Shown piece by piece: positions 49,667 through 62,600 of a stretch of DNA of 64,000 nt (position 1 is the stretch's first letter; every line of letters starts with the position of its first letter). A model generated the notes under the pieces. It was not told the origin of the DNA. It did no database searches and saw only the letters and a program-made list of their open reading frames with translations. Both the position numbers and the translations under genes were made by a program. This DNA comes from Nageia nagi (Eukaryota; Pinophyta), in the NCBI GenBank assembly GCA_050084985.1, contig JBITNC010000002.1, positions 17,918,001 to 17,982,000 of the forward strand, read 5' to 3'.

Positions 49667-49985
49667 CCTCTTGGCGCATAATTTTAGCTCTCATCACCAT
49701 TTCATGCCTCTTGGCAAAGTTCCAGCTCCATTCCTTATTGTAATATACCTCTTGGCAGAGTTTTAGCTCCTAGTTTTATCATTATACCTCTTGGTGCAAA
49801 GTTTAAGCTCTCATATCATCATCCTAGTTTTCTACCTCTTGGTGTAGAGTTTCAGCTCTCATCATCATATCATGCCTCTTAATGGAGTTTTAGCTTCACT
49901 CCTTATTGTAATATACCTCTTAACGGAGTTTCAGCTCCTAGTTTTATCATTATGCCTCTTGACAAGAAATTCAGCTTCCATAAGA
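49667..49985 (+). repeat. Higher-order tandem repeat, 4 x about 40 bp = 168 bp
   Basis: CCTCTT starts at 49667, 49707, 49748, 49787, 49835, 49875, 49916 and 49955. The steps are 40, 41, 39, 48, 40, 41, 39, so each position recurs exactly 168 bases later. The unit reads CCTCTTGGCAGAGTTTTAGC plus a short variable part. It lies between pol and the 3' LTR of the gypsy element. Confidence 0.9.
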
Positions 49986-50382
49986 TCAACGGACAAAATC
50001 ATCAATGACATGAGATGGTTGTACTCCACATATCAAAATATATCAAAAATATGGGTAATTATCATTGGTGACCTCTTGGTAGATGGCTATGGACCTTAGA
50101 ACTCTTTCTTTTGTAGGTTATCATTAGAACTCATGGAACATATCAAAACCAACTAGGGGCAACATGATGGATGTCATATGAGGGGGTTTTCTTAAACTTA
50201 CACCTTTTGTCAATATGATTGATTATCTTTCTTATATCTTTATCATATTTCAGTATCAAAATAGATTGATTAGTGTTGGTATTATGCTTGTCTATACTTA
50301 TCAATATTTGATTGCTATGACATTTTGATTATACTTTGAATGAAAAATCTCAATGCACCTAGTTATTTTCAATTTATCATCC

Positions 50383-50392
50383 AAAGTGGGGA
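50383..50392 (+). promoter_or_regulatory. Polypurine tract of gypsy D
   Basis: AAAGTGGGGA, four bases before the LTR start TGTTATCACC. Confidence 0.75.
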
Positions 50393-50395
50393 ATT

Positions 50396-51000
50396 TGTTA
50401 TCACCTAAAATTAATTTATGCATTTAATTTAATACATTAGGAAATATGTGCCCACACTTATATATCTAATTCAAGAATATTAATATTATTTTGGATATGA
50501 TCAATATATATCATCGACTTACTATATTCTTGTTTATGTAGGTACACACCAACCTAAGGAGTAGGTCATATTATTATCTATATAAATAGGGATCTAATAG
50601 TCAGTCCACATATATGAGATACATGATCCCATATCTGGTCTTGATGATGATAGTCTTTTAGGTGTCTCTTGACACCGCCATTCAAGGTTGGGTTTGTGTA
50701 CTTTCTTATGCGAGCATCCTGATAATTCTAAGCTTATCTGAGTATCAAATTGAGACCATTGAGATTTTGTGTGAAGGCACATAGGCAGTTCGAAATGGAC
50801 TATAGTCTAACAAAGATCATCGACGCTCCTTGTAGACGAAAGCAGACTACCGATGCTCCTTCTGAGCATGAAATAGACCACCTGCAGCCCTCTTTTTGGA
50901 TCATCTTGCTTCACGACTTCAGGTGCAGATTTCACTCGTTGTTAAGGCTTCATCAGTATCTTTCGTTCATTCATATTAGGTATGCTTCATAAGGTAAGTA
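50396..51000 (+). repeat. 3' LTR of gypsy D (right end approximate)
   Basis: It begins TGTTATCACC at 50396. A TATA box TATATAAAT is at 50579-50587, as expected for the U3 promoter. No second copy is in the window, so the end cannot be set by comparison. 51000-52020 shows nothing clear beyond it. Confidence 0.6.
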
Positions 51001-52020
51001 CACAAATTCAATCTTGTTTGGTAATGTCATTTCGATTTCAGTTATTCATTATCTTCTATATCAACTTGTCGTGTTATAAATTTCTATCCGTTAGCTCATA
51101 ATTTACAAATAGATATATGTATCTTTTTGAGATTGTAGATATTTTAGTTATTTGCATTCTCGAATACACTTTTATTTGTAAACATTGTTATCGTTCCTTT
51201 TATTATTGAAGTTTTTCTTCTTCAAATTTGAACTAGATTGCTAGCTCCACTATAAGGGGGACCTTTCTTTCCAGAAATAACTTGCAGATCAACCAATGTT
51301 TAGTTTTGTGCTATATTTTCTTATCAATGATGATCCTCTTCAGCAAAAAGTATAGCTTCTTTTTTTTTAATCTAAAAAAATTCTGATTGATAATTAAAAG
51401 AATCTATGATGAATCTACCAGCATGTATTGACTTCAATTGATTGAAGATTAATTTTTTGATTATGTAATCAACTCTATAATTCAACGATGATTGATTCAC
51501 ATGTTCTAAATAAAAAATTGAATTATAAAAAGTCTTAAAAGCTCAAGTTTACTAACATTTATAATTTGCATTTGTCTTGGTTGCTGGTTGAGTTGTTCAT
51601 GTGTTGACCTTCCTACGACCTGTCCAGTGTTCCATTCCCAGTGCAAACTGTCCATCCCTAGATCAGTTGATCTCCATAAAACGTTAATATAATTTAACTT
51701 TATCAAAAATTGTATTGTAACTTGTAATGTGCTGTGATACGTTGGTAAGCATAGGTCATTGGATGCAGTGCAGCTTAGGTAGGAAAGCAGTTTTGTCCGT
51801 CTCCTCCATTTGTTTGTACTCTGCATGTGTAGTCCATATCAAGATCAACAGAAACTGACATCACATACAGAATATGTGAACAATACTTGGTTAAAATCCT
51901 TCCCCGAGAAGCCCATCTGCATCCATCCCGCCATTTTCAGCAGTAGTCCATCTCAACGTACTTAACCTTTCAATTTTATTAGTAATTTGGACCACAAAAC
52001 GCTTTACCCCAGAAACTAGA
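51001..52020. other. Gene-free stretch upstream of the first GPI gene
   Basis: It may include the end of the gypsy LTR on the left and the gene promoter on the right. I see no coding sequence. Confidence 0.4.
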
Positions 52021-52046
52021 CTTGGCAGCTTTTCTTGGTTTTGTTC

Positions 52047-52056
52047 CTATAAAAAA
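52047..52056 (+). promoter_or_regulatory. Possible TATA box of the first GPI-anchored protein gene
   Basis: CTATAAAAAA lies about 100 bases before the ATG at 52154, which would leave a 5' UTR of some 70 bases. Confidence 0.5.
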
Positions 52057-52153
52057 TGGAAGCCTCATCCCTTACTTAAATTCAGTGAATAATTTCCTCA
52101 CCACTTTTTTTTATCCTAATCACAGTCATCCATCCATCTGTTTGCAAACTACA

Positions 52154-53168
52154 ATGAGAGATCCAGCAGCGGCAATTTCATGGTCTGTATATATTGCTTG
52201 CACTCTATGGCTGAGAACTCAGCTTGTGATATCCATGGAGTCTTCGAACACGATCCCTGCGCTTCCAGTAGCCCACCAGCACCAAAAAACGTGCCGCCTC
52301 GATCTTTCAGACGAGCTATTTGGGGGAGTGAAGGAGGCCTGCGGGCCGGGAACGACGGTAGACCGGAGCCGCTGTTGCCCCGTCTTGGCCACCTGGCTGT
52401 TTGCCGCCCACGCCCGGACAGCATTACAACCAGCGGCGCCTCCCATTTCCGCCACCACTGAAGACAGCCCTATGCTCCCGGATGACTCCCAGACGTGTGT
52501 AAATGCTCTTCAGGATTCTCTCCACACCCGGGGGATTTATATCCCTCGGCCCAACGCCACCTGCGATGCAATCATCTGCTTCTGCGGTATACACCTTCAC
52601 CAGCTTAGTTCTCTCGCCTGCGCTGGTATATTTAATCAGAGTATTGTTCACCATAAGAATAGTACTACAATGCCCAAATCTGCTGTTCTAGGCCTGGAAT
52701 CCAACTGCACTGATCCTTCCTATAAGGGTTGCACGAAATGCCTCAAGACTGTTGAAAAGGTAGGTTTGGATATGTTTAAATTGAATTCATGGAGTTTGAG
52801 GAACCCGAGCTTATGTTTTGGAGGTTTGTTTGCAGCTCAAGGGCCAGAGGGAGGGATTTTCGGACAAAAGGAGCAGGATTTATGACAGAGACTGTGAATT
52901 AATGGGTCTGACATGGTTATTGGCTAAGAACAAAACGGCTTACATTCCGACAGTGTCAGCAGTTATTAGAGCTCTCATGTACAGCAGTCATAGGCCTCGG
53001 GGATCAGAGTGCAGTCCAGACCAACAGAACATGCCGCTTGCTGTAGACTCTCTTGAGCTCTACAATTCCTCTTCTGCTGCAAATAAAAGTGTTTGTAGCC
53101 CTCTTGTGGTGTTGCACTCTGGTGGGATTTTTATCTTGATTTTGCTGCTGTTTTCGTTCGGATTTTGA
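52154..53168 (+). CDS. GPI-anchored cysteine-rich protein, At4g28100-like, complete
   Basis: Exon 1 is 52154-52759, intron 52760-52835 (76 bases, GTAGGT...TTTGCAG, phase 0) and exon 2 52836-53168, giving 312 residues. The ATG at 52154 is preferred: the frame is open further upstream but has no earlier ATG. Residues 1-28 form a signal peptide with a hydrophobic core. The mature part starts near IPALPVAHQ and has conserved blocks CRLDLSDELFGGVKEACG, DRSRCCPVLATWLFAAHA, LPDDSQTCVNALQDSL, PRPNATCDAIICFCGIHLHQ and CTDPSYKGCTKCLKTVEK, with many cysteines and N-glycosylation sites (NAT, NCT). The C-terminus is a hydrophobic tail (GGIFILILLLFSFGF) after a Ser/Asn-rich stretch, the pattern of a GPI-anchor signal. 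The family match is to the uncharacterised plant GPI-anchored protein At4g28100 (probably SPARK-type domain). Biochemical role unknown; expected at the outer face of the plasma membrane. It appears intact, with a paralogue at 63073. Confidence 0.93.
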
Positions 53169-54560
53169 AGATTATAAGAACTCAAAGCACTGGTCGGCTT
53201 TCTACTTGGTGTCTGCTTAGATTCTTGCAAGAAAATGGATGTAACTATTATTCATAATTAGGGAACTATTATCTGTTTCAGCATTTATGGGTATGATTTT
53301 TTCAGCGAACTAGTTGGCTATCATGTACAACAGATCCCAAATACTTACGAATTCGTTGCCACCAATGAAATCCCACTGAAAATGCTAAGGTTGAAAATAT
53401 ATATATATTACACTATTTTCTATCATATTCAATGTTCTGGTATTGATGGTCTGATATAATTGATCTGGATTTGGATCTCAAGTTCTTTAGTTGAAGATAG
53501 AAGATGGAGCACTTTTTTTTCTATAACTGTGGCTGTAATGGAGTTGACACACATCTCGCTGCACTCAAAAAGAAGATTGTCTTGTGAATTCGTGTGGTGT
53601 GAATTCAAAAAAATTGGAAGGGTTTGTGGCATGGGAATGGGAGGTCATCATTGGGAATGTGACCTTGAGATCAAAGTCCAAAGCACACTGCTAAAATGCT
53701 ATATGTCATGATTTTTCCAAATGTTTTTTTATAAGTTTTTTCTTGAAGTATTATGTTAAAAGAATATAATAATTTTACAATAAAAAAAAAGTATGGATTG
53801 TTATAGTATCTCTTAACTTCAAAAACTAATTTAATTAAGGTTAGTTATAAAAGTTTAGGAAACAAATATTTTAATAATCATTTAGAAAAGTTCTTTAAAT
53901 CATGTTGGGGAGTAATGGGATTGTCATTGTCTTTATTTGATATCCATAACAATCAATCTTTATAATTATAGTAAAGGAGCTTCCAACCAACTTCCTTGAC
54001 CATCTAGTTCTATGTATGAACTCATCCAATAATGGCCTTTGGCTTCTTAAAGCACATGTCTCATTCTTCATTATGATTAACTATGATACATGCTTGGGGT
54101 AGTTCCAAGAAATCATTAGGTGGGTTGGTTGGAAACGTGGCTAAAATGAAGGTCTAGAATAGTCCCTTGATAGAGGGCGACAATGCTAACAACAACATGA
54201 TCAATCCCTAAATTATCAATTAAGTAATACCCAACTCATTATACATAAGGCATTCCCCTAGTGGCCAAGGGTTCACAAATGGTTGAGCTTCAATTCCACC
54301 TTATCCACATGTATTGAGATCCAGAAAAGCACATTAGATATCATAATAACTTTATCAAATACATAGAAGACAATATTAGGGAAACAACTAAAAAATTATA
54401 GTTTCATTCTTGAACTTCCAATAGTGAAGAGAATTTAGATTTTGAATGTGAGGTTTCCCTTTGGCATTGTAGGAAATCCAGTGGATCCCCTAGTATGAAT
54501 TATTAAGTAAACTAACTTCGTAAGAATGGTTAAAAGAATTAGTAAATCCACCCCTAACTA
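53169..54560. other. Gene-free stretch after the first GPI gene
   Basis: Presumed 3' UTR at the left end; no exact AATAAA close to the stop. The rest is AT-rich with no recognisable coding sequence. Confidence 0.45.
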
Positions 54561-54564
54561 TCTT

Positions 54565-54790
54565 GAACTCTAGAGAAGCTCCAAAAGAGATGCATGTTGG
54601 TGTTCTTTGGGGAGTGACATAATGGGTATAAGGGGTTAGCCACCCTAATGTGTTTAAGGTGGTTGTCAATGGATAATCCTTGAGATAGTAAACTCCAACA
54701 AAAGGACTTCTTAGGCTCTAAGTAAGAAACATAAGTGAGAAACTAAAGAGATTTGGATTAGTGTAAATCCCACCACTCATTCAACTTTGC
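54565..54790 (-). pseudogene. LINE remnant, zf-RVT-like region
   Basis: The - strand reads KKSFCWSLLSQGLSIDNHLK, then HIRVANPLYPLCHSPKNTNM and HLFWSFSRVQD. This matches the plant L1 C-terminal region (W..L..GL.TDN.L, then CPLC, then HLF..CPF). The last Cys is replaced. Neighbouring DNA may belong to the same LINE but shows no clear domain. Confidence 0.6.
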
Positions 54791-56490
54791 TAATATTGGT
54801 ATGTGGTAGGATAATTAAGAGTAACCATGATTTGCTCTATAGTTTATAAATACACATATCCATGAATCACTTTCAATATCTCCATTGGGAACATTTGGAG
54901 TATACGCCAATTTTATGTAGCATATAGTTAAGTATATTTTCCTTGATACCCTCAAAGGTTTCCCCTTCAGAGTTTTGAGATTAAATTTATGATTGAAATC
55001 CTCCCAAGGAAGCTAGTCCCATGATGATCTTGAAAAAGAAGTTTATCAAAAACTTTATTCCTTGTTTAGAAAATTATTATGTATGAAGCTATAGGATCTA
55101 GAAAAAGGGTATTCAGTATATAGTAAAAATTGAGGACCATAAGAGATTGAGGGCGTTTATGGATAAGCCATTACAAAAATAATTACCTTTTCCATTTAAT
55201 TTAATGCTTAACAACCTCTCAGGCTTGCCCATTACTCTTAAGCATAAAGGGGCTTGTAATTTTGATTGGGATTGGAGAGACCAGTAAAGATAAATAGTAT
55301 ATACCTTACTAAGCTTTATGATTAAAGGGGAAGCTAATAGAAATAAAATGTAAAATAAGGATTTTTCAGGCCTTATTACCTTTTAAAGCTTTTATTACCC
55401 ACTTAACATAGTATTGTTCCCTATCATTTATAATTGATTAGACACATATTCCCTTATGATTTTTGTAAGCAATAGATGTCCTATGCAACTCAATGGAATC
55501 ATTTACCCTAAGAGGATTTAGCTCATAGAAAATATTGAAAAAGTCTTTTTAGCTTTTGATTACTAGCTTTAGAGGGCACCCAACATGGAGAATAGTACAT
55601 ATGAGTATCATTAGAATCTAAGAGAAAACATAAAATTTGCCTACTAAGGAGAGTTTCTTATTTATTCAATAGGATAACTTAGCCTTCATTTTATGAAGAA
55701 TATAGTTCCAAATATAGGATGCAAAAATCTAGAAAGTGAAGAGAATAAGTTGAAACTTGAACCAGTCTCTAGCTTTTAGCCATTTCCTATAATAACCCTA
55801 ACTAGAAAAATTCAAAAATTTTACAATAAAAATAAAATTTATAATTTACTTAGAAATTAACTAAGGAAACCCTTAAAATGACTAGATTTGGCCACATAAA
55901 TTTTATAAAAACTATTTGAAGGTGTCAATACAATCTACGACACTCTAGATGGCCAAAATATGCTCAAAAATACAAATACAAGTGTTTAAGGTTGGATGTT
56001 CCTCTCTAGGAGATGAATCTGAGCTCAAATTGCACAAAAGAGGGTCCCAAAAATGGATGTTTTCCTCACTAGCTAGCCATACTCTAGAATTAGTGAATCT
56101 AAAAAATACTAGGGTTCCAAACTCTTTAAATTAGATGTAAAAAAACTCAATGAGCTCTAATGGTGAATCCTAGATTATTTCACTTTAACAATGATTTAAG
56201 GAATCAACCCTTGAATCCTCAACTAAGAGAAAAGGATCTATCCTTATATATAAAGTTGGCTTTTCTAAATATTTTGGGATCAACCCTAGTTTGTAAAAGA
56301 TTGAGTAAGGGATCAACCTTTCATCTACAATAATCACAATATCAAAATGCATAATAATAATATCCAAATGGGGTACTCCCTTCCTTTTTATACATGTGCG
56401 TCCCCTTTACCTTATAATTTCTCATTGAGTGGGGACCACATTATTATTATTATTTCATAATACTTACTTTATTATAAAAATACTCCTAAA
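54791..56490. other. Unassigned; possible further LINE sequence
   Basis: No domain recognised on either strand. The position on the 5' side (for -) of the zf-RVT-like piece would fit LINE RT, but I could not show motifs. Confidence 0.3.
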
Positions 56491-56494
56491 TACT

Positions 56495-57640
56495 TCTAAA
56501 GGTGTGTAATGCTTCAACCCAAAAAACTTTACTTAAATGCCCATCTTCTCTCATGCTTCTTACCTTCTCCATTGATGTTTTATTCAAACTTTCCCTAATA
56601 CTATTTTGTTGTGGGAAGTATGGTGTATTTTTTAATCTTACAATACCATGCAACTTGTAAAATGCATCAAAATTCTTAGAACAATACTCACCTCCATGAT
56701 CACTTCTAAGTTACTTCTTTTTAATTTGACTTCCAACTTTAGCCATAAATACTTAAAACATATCTAATGTACTATTCTTTCACTTCATAAAATATATCCA
56801 TGAATTCCTTGAGAAGTAATTAAGGAAGGTGATAAAATATTTTGGCTCTCTTATGGAAGCCACTTCCATGGGTGTACATAAATCAAAATGAATTAATTCA
56901 AGGATTTATTTACTTTTATATTTGCTTGAACCAAATGATAATCTTTTTGGTTTTCCCATAAAAAAAAGATTTACATAAATTAAATGAACCAAATTTAAGA
57001 GGTTTCAAACCTCTAACGATTTGCTTGTTAGCTTTAGGTTCTTTCTCCTCAAGATGAGTCATCATTCTATGCTAGAGTATCATATTTGATTTCTTTATTT
57101 GGTTTTAGAATTCCTTATTGAGTTTGAATTTGCATTACCATTTTCAACAAAGATTACATCCAACTTGTACAAGGTTTAAATTCTTATACTTCTAACCAAA
57201 ATCATGGCTCCACAGATAAGTTTACAACCATTTTTTGAAAAATGTTCTCAATATTTGCCTTTGAAAATTGACTTACTTAAAGGAAATTTCATATTAATCT
57301 TGGAAAATACCTTGTACAATTTTGATCCTACAATCATCAAGCTTAACTCTTGCATTATCTTTGCTAGTAATTTCAAATTTATAATTATCATCAATGAATA
57401 CTTATCCATTCTACTAGTTGTGTATTCCTTGAATGAGAATGTGAAAAGATGCTCTAAATACTATTAGTCATACTTTATCTTGGATATTTATTTCCAAGCA
57501 TATGGCCATATAAAATTTCCCTTCATTGGTTGATGGATGTATTCAAATACTAAATAAAATTTCTTCCATCAACCATTTTAAGTGCAAACAATTTATTTCT
57601 CAAAAAGATTAAATTCATCAATGATTTAGATTCATAAAGC
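56495..57640 (-). pseudogene. copia E: integrase and pre-integrase remains
   Basis: The - strand reads LRSDHGGEYCSKNFDAFYKL, HGIVRLKNTPYFPQQNS and LNKTSMEKVRSM, matching the copia integrase core with the second Asp kept and the Glu position disturbed. Further right (57000-57060) come HLEEKEPKANKQIVRGLKPL and FGSFNLCKSFFYGK, the pre-integrase part. Near 57250-57400 is ITSKDNARVKLDDCRIKIVQ, the protease-to-integrase linker. It is a different copia family from A, B and C and heavily decayed. Confidence 0.75.
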
Positions 57641-57650
57641 TTACTAAGGT

Positions 57651-58706
57651 TGTCTATGATATCCCTTTTGTACTTTTAGTGGGACCAATTTGGTCATCTT
57701 GTACTATATCTATTTGATGTATTTGCATTTACGTTGTTGTAACTTAGGATAGGAGACTTAATGGGTCAAGTGGACCCCACTATGAGCCCAAAGTGGGATG
57801 TCTCCCTCTTAAGCAATAGATTAGGCATGCATTATATTAGAGATCTCAGATTTTGGGAATCCTAAGGTATGTTTATGCATTAGAGTGATGGATAGAAACT
57901 ACTATGTTAGTGCCACATTGGGGAGGACCCCACACCCCCATGTTGGCTCATGAAGACTTTAGGAACCCCACGTTGGCACTTTAAGTGATTGGGCCCCTTA
58001 AATACTCAACGTTGGATTAGATGGGCCTTGGATGACTCCTATATGAGATCCAAATATAGTAATGTACAAATAGATATTAGAACTTTATTACTGGATACAC
58101 TTGATTATTATTACACTCTTACTACAGTCCTTTGAACATAAGTCTTAGTGATGCTAAGCAACTATCTTAGGTGGAGCATCTAGAGGGTAGTTAGGCATTA
58201 AGATCCTCATTATCTATGGAATTGGTGGAGCACCTTTTCCCATCCGATGGTATTTTGGGGTTTACTTCTACTATTTAGTTAGTCACCTAGAGTTTAAGGA
58301 GGGCTCCTTCAGTAGAGAGGATTCAATATCTGAGGGGGTAGATCTATCCTAGGGTTTCGTAGTTCATTTAGTATTGGAGATACTTATTGTTGTGCCCTAG
58401 TTGGCTCCTTAAAGGCCAATGGCTATCTCTTAGGGTTTGGTATTAAATTATTGCTATTCATATCTTTTGTATACAACCAGAGGACATTGCATCTCATTAT
58501 TATGTTACGTATTCCATACTTATGCATGTGTTGGATTATCTTTGCTTCATTGTACATGTATGAACCAAATGTTGGCATTATGATCTGATGTTCATTGTTA
58601 ATCAATTGTATGAGCTAGATGTTGGCATGTTTCCATTATTATGATGTGTATTCATTATCCTAACCCTAATGTTGGTACTTGAGGGTTTACCCTAGACTCA
58701 ATGTCA
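57651..58706 (+). mobile_element. Solo LTR, 1056 bp, inserted in copia E
   Basis: It runs from TGTCTATGAT to AATGTCA, flanked by AGGT on both sides (57647-57650 and 58707-58710), a 4-bp duplication. The first 600 bases match the reverse complement of 1-715. No internal region is attached. Copia E protein pieces lie on both sides in the right order (gag to the right, integrase to the left, for the - strand). A one-base shift of the boundaries is possible. Confidence 0.72.
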
Positions 58707-58744
58707 AGGTTTGATAATTCAGAATTGCTAATTTATGGTTGAAA

Positions 58745-58963
58745 TTAAATTTGGATCATCACATTGTCCAAAATCTCCTTTGTTAATGTAGCTCTAATGA
58801 CATTCATTAAGATAGAATATATAAATTTCAACCCAATCAAAGTAATGGTTATGTCATTCTTACTATCCCAATCATCTTGAATGATTACAACTAGCTTTGT
58901 ATCTTTCATAATGGTCTCCTTCAAATCCCTTCCACCAAAAGATATTCCATCTTCAAGTTCCAA
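58745..58963 (-). pseudogene. copia E gag remnant
   Basis: The - strand reads VVIIQDDWDSKNDITITLIG, then IRATLTKEILDNV, matching the copia gag pattern W..KD..AI..I...V...V..ATTAKE.WD.L. The start of gag near 58963 reads MELEDGISFGG. Confidence 0.68.
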
Positions 58964-59049
58964 TTTTTAATAGTAGATACATTGCTATCCATTACCTTCT
59001 CTAATTGGTTACCCAGTAAATCAACTCCTTGATCTTCCTAAAGTTTCCT

Positions 59050-59072
59050 CTAACTTTGATATCAATTGTTAA
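59050..59072 (-). promoter_or_regulatory. Possible primer binding site and LTR edge of copia E
   Basis: CTCTAACTTTGATATCAATTG on the + strand is a diverged complement of TTGGTATCAGAGCTAG and lies at the right distance from the gag start. The sequence to the right (TGTTAACTC... when read outward) would then be LTR. Confidence 0.5.
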
Positions 59073-59620
59073 CTCTATAACAAGAGAATAACATCCTTAT
59101 AATGATTCTTACAACATATCAATGATCATTTTAATATCTTCAATAATAGCAAATTTCACACAACTATAGAAAAGGTAGAGAAGATTTTATGATAACAATT
59201 GTTATGAAAATAGAGCAGTGAGACCATAATAGTAGAGATTTTTTTCTTTACTATGATTCACATCAAAGAAACAATGTATAACAATAGTAATAGCCTTTAT
59301 AGGCCACTAAGAAGAATGTTATCTTCAATAAAATGAATCATAAGATACAAAACACAAAATTGTATCCAATAACATCTATAAGTGATAAGCTTTCATAGTT
59401 CAATATAACAAAATAAAGTTCTTTTATAATGGCATAACATACCATAATTGTAATCTCTTTCTAATGCTCAACATAGCTATCTAGAAATCAAATACTATAA
59501 TGTGCAACCATGAATTATTAGAAAATAAGGCCACCAACTAATACTATTAAGAAATGATGCATCCATAATTTTGGAGATTGTAGATTCTATGTTTCATGCA
59601 TAATTGCCCATGTCTAAATA

Positions 59621-59622
<2 letters not shown>

Positions 59623-59674
<52 letters not shown>
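59623..59674 (+). repeat. (CT)26 microsatellite
   Basis: 52 bases of uninterrupted CT repeat. Confidence 0.97.
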
Positions 59675-59677
<3 letters not shown>

Positions 59678-62600
59678 ATGGGCATAAATAGTCCTACATC
59701 TATGGTTATATGTAGTCTTATTTGCAAATATCTCAATTTTAACTAATATTGACACCTATAGGTATTTATAGTCCCACTATTGTGGACATACATAATTTTA
59801 TCTTATAAGCATACATAGTCCTTTCCATAGGTATTTCATATATACCACCCTTAGGTGATCATGATACGTATCTTTCTCTTGTGATAATTCTCCAACTTTG
59901 TAGTCTTTTGGAATTTTACTCTAATTATTTCTTAATCCACCTGATACTCTAGATCGTCACTCCCTATATAAACACTTGTTATGGTCCTACATAGTCCCAT
60001 GCATTCCTCCTCTTTTTCTTTATCATTGGGCTTGCATATCATATTCCTATTCAGAGCATCATATGCCCTACTTGGTTTCACTTTAACTTTTGGGGTATAC
60101 GCAGTTCCTATTTGGCTACAACCATGTAAACATACATAATTTGTAGTGTTATAATGGATTGATTAATGAACAATCCTTAAGGTTCAACTCTATAAATGTT
60201 ACAATAAACTTGATATGTTTAATGAACTTTGAAATATACCAAAAAAAGCAAATAATATGAGTTGAACTATCCCAAGATCTTTGGTTTGGATTTAACCAAA
60301 TAATCATGAAGCATTGAAGCAATATTGGAATAATAATCAATAACAATCCATTTACACTTAATAATAAAGTATTATAACAATGTATATATTATGATAAAAT
60401 AATACACTATACACTACTTCTCTATGAGCATGATATGATAGATCAATGCTCTTACAAATGGCTCACTTAAAGCTCTCTCTACAACTCTAATCCATGATAT
60501 TCTATGATCTTCTATATTCTATTTTATTCCAATGTTCAATCCATTATATAGACTCTTAGATCTCACTAAAATACAATACAAAGCTTAAGAAACATTATAT
60601 TCACATTCTACCTTCAAATACATAAAGCTAACAACTAAACAAACCACACAACACATGCACAACAAATAAGATACATAAAAAACTTGTGAACTATAAAACT
60701 ATTGATGAAACGTGCTTGCATTAATAAAGTGTGTGTGCATTTTGAAAATGCATTCACGTTTGAGGTGAACGACCATAATTTGGAATCATAGCTTCCTTCA
60801 AAGATGATTGTACATTATCGATATGGATGCTTATGATATGAAGGTGAAACACATCTGTGTTTTTGATGAAATGCATAATGTCACCAGGTTTCTGGGTAGA
60901 GAGATCTAAACTGAGTTTTAAGTCCAAATTTGCAAGTTAAATTATCTCAAATTCCAACACAATTTTTCTCTTCCTTCTCTCTTAGGCTCATCCTTCTTGG
61001 ATCAACATAACTCTACAACAAGTCTCATGTAACTAAATACCCTTCTTTCGGAGCCAACCTTTGTTTTTTTCTTTATGTCACCTTTTTATAGGCATCCCCA
61101 TCTCTCTCAATCCTTCTTCTAAGGCATCCTCTTTAGCTTATCTTCATTTATTCTTATGGAAATTTGATCCTATTAGTGTCCTCTCCTCCTATACATCATC
61201 ATGGTTGACAATGATCATTAATTTCTTTTACATGTTTCAACCTTTCCAACCATGCATTTTATTAATGAGTCGATCTCGAGGCTCCTCTATGTACGCTTCT
61301 TTCAAAACCCTATTCTCATGCTCTTCACTATTAAGCTTTGTATATTCTCAAATCTACCTTCTCTTTCCTTTACTTGTTAGTTATCCAATGGTGGTGGTAG
61401 GTGAGTGATTCATTGAATTATTTAGTAATAATTCATCAACCTCCAATGTTAGGGGAACCTAGTACATGAGGTTGAGGGCAAGTCCCCTTGAGGCTAACCC
61501 CCACATCCTCATAGATCTTGTTATACACTCTTTGTATTTTATTATTATTCTTTGATTAGGCATTTTTGACTTCACCGTAGATATTAATAATATTTCATTT
61601 CATTTCAACACAAATAACATTTGTTATTGTGCTTTCAAACTTACATTATACCTTTATTTTGATCTCCTCTAACAAAAAATGAAAAATTACATCTTATTTT
61701 CAAGAAAAATATCTATAAAAGTAACATTTAATATATGTATGATTACTATTTTTTAAGTACTCATTCATATATATACATAAACCAACACCAACGTTTAGTG
61801 ATTTGAAAGTGGAACTTCCACAATTCAGTAATCGTTTTGTTGGTTTCACAATCACCATCCAAAATGGAGCTCCTCCATACCTCCACACGCATTGAATATA
61901 TTCAATGTACAGTAAACGCTTACTTTTAAAATTTACTCCCACTGAATATTTAAAGAATTTCGATAAGTAGAATACAAAAAGTAGATTAATTATATAGTGT
62001 ATTGTATGAGAGATCCACTGATTCTTGTCATATACGAAACTTACAATTGAATTTGACCTAAACCACACCGAGGAAGATGCACTTCTACAAACAAAGAGTG
62101 CATTACACCCCATTTCTGTTTTATATCTCCTATGTATTCTTTGTAGAAGCAATCTAGGCCGCAATGCCAACCACATCTAGACATAAAAAGGTCCTTTCAT
62201 GGCCTGATGACCGTTGGAACTTGGGCCTCCATGTTCGTGTGTTTGTCTTCATCTTCCTGTAAGGATTAAGCATGGGATGGGATTGGGATTGGGATTTGGA
62301 TCCATGGAAACTTTTTGATAACTAATTGGTTTGCATTTTGAACTAATCGAGCAGTAATATTAACTACTAATGTTGACCTGGTGCCACGCAGGGCCTCAGT
62401 TTTCAACCATAACATGCTGGACGAATGTCTGTCATGCTCCTAGTGCTATCACTTCAGTGTCTAGAGGAGTGGTTGGAGTGGCTTAGGCACTTCTTTTGTC
62501 GTTTCAAATCACACGCTACCTTGCCCATAAAAAACTATTTCTTCTGATAGAATATGGAGCCCAACTTTCATAGGAAACGAAGGATTCCACCAGGTTGATC

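Larger units (their letters stand above)
45593..51000 (+). mobile_element. Ty3-gypsy element D, 3' part only (Tat-like)
   Basis: Pol order is RT, RNase H, a second RNase H-like domain, then integrase, followed by a tandem-repeat spacer, purine tract and LTR. A second RNase H and a repeat-bearing 3' spacer are known features of the Tat/Ogre/Retand branch. The 5' LTR, gag and most of the protease are missing; copia B abuts at 45592. Right end approximate: the LTR end was not found. Confidence 0.82.

Noticed and set aside
52149-52458. Open - strand frames of 79-91 residues opposite the first GPI gene exon
   Set aside because: They are shadows of the GC-rich + strand exon. The + frame has conserved cysteine blocks, splice sites and a signal peptide.
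59623-59674. CT repeat as a promoter element (GAGA type) for the second GPI gene
   Set aside because: It lies 3.4 kb upstream inside transposon debris, so a plain microsatellite is the simpler reading.
61061-62176. Open frames of 115 (+) and 158 (-) residues before the second GPI gene
   Set aside because: No recognisable domains, splice context or similarity between the strands; likely chance in AT-rich DNA.
62279-62300. GGGATT repeats resembling telomere repeats
   Set aside because: Only about three units and not the plant TTTAGGG type; a local short repeat.
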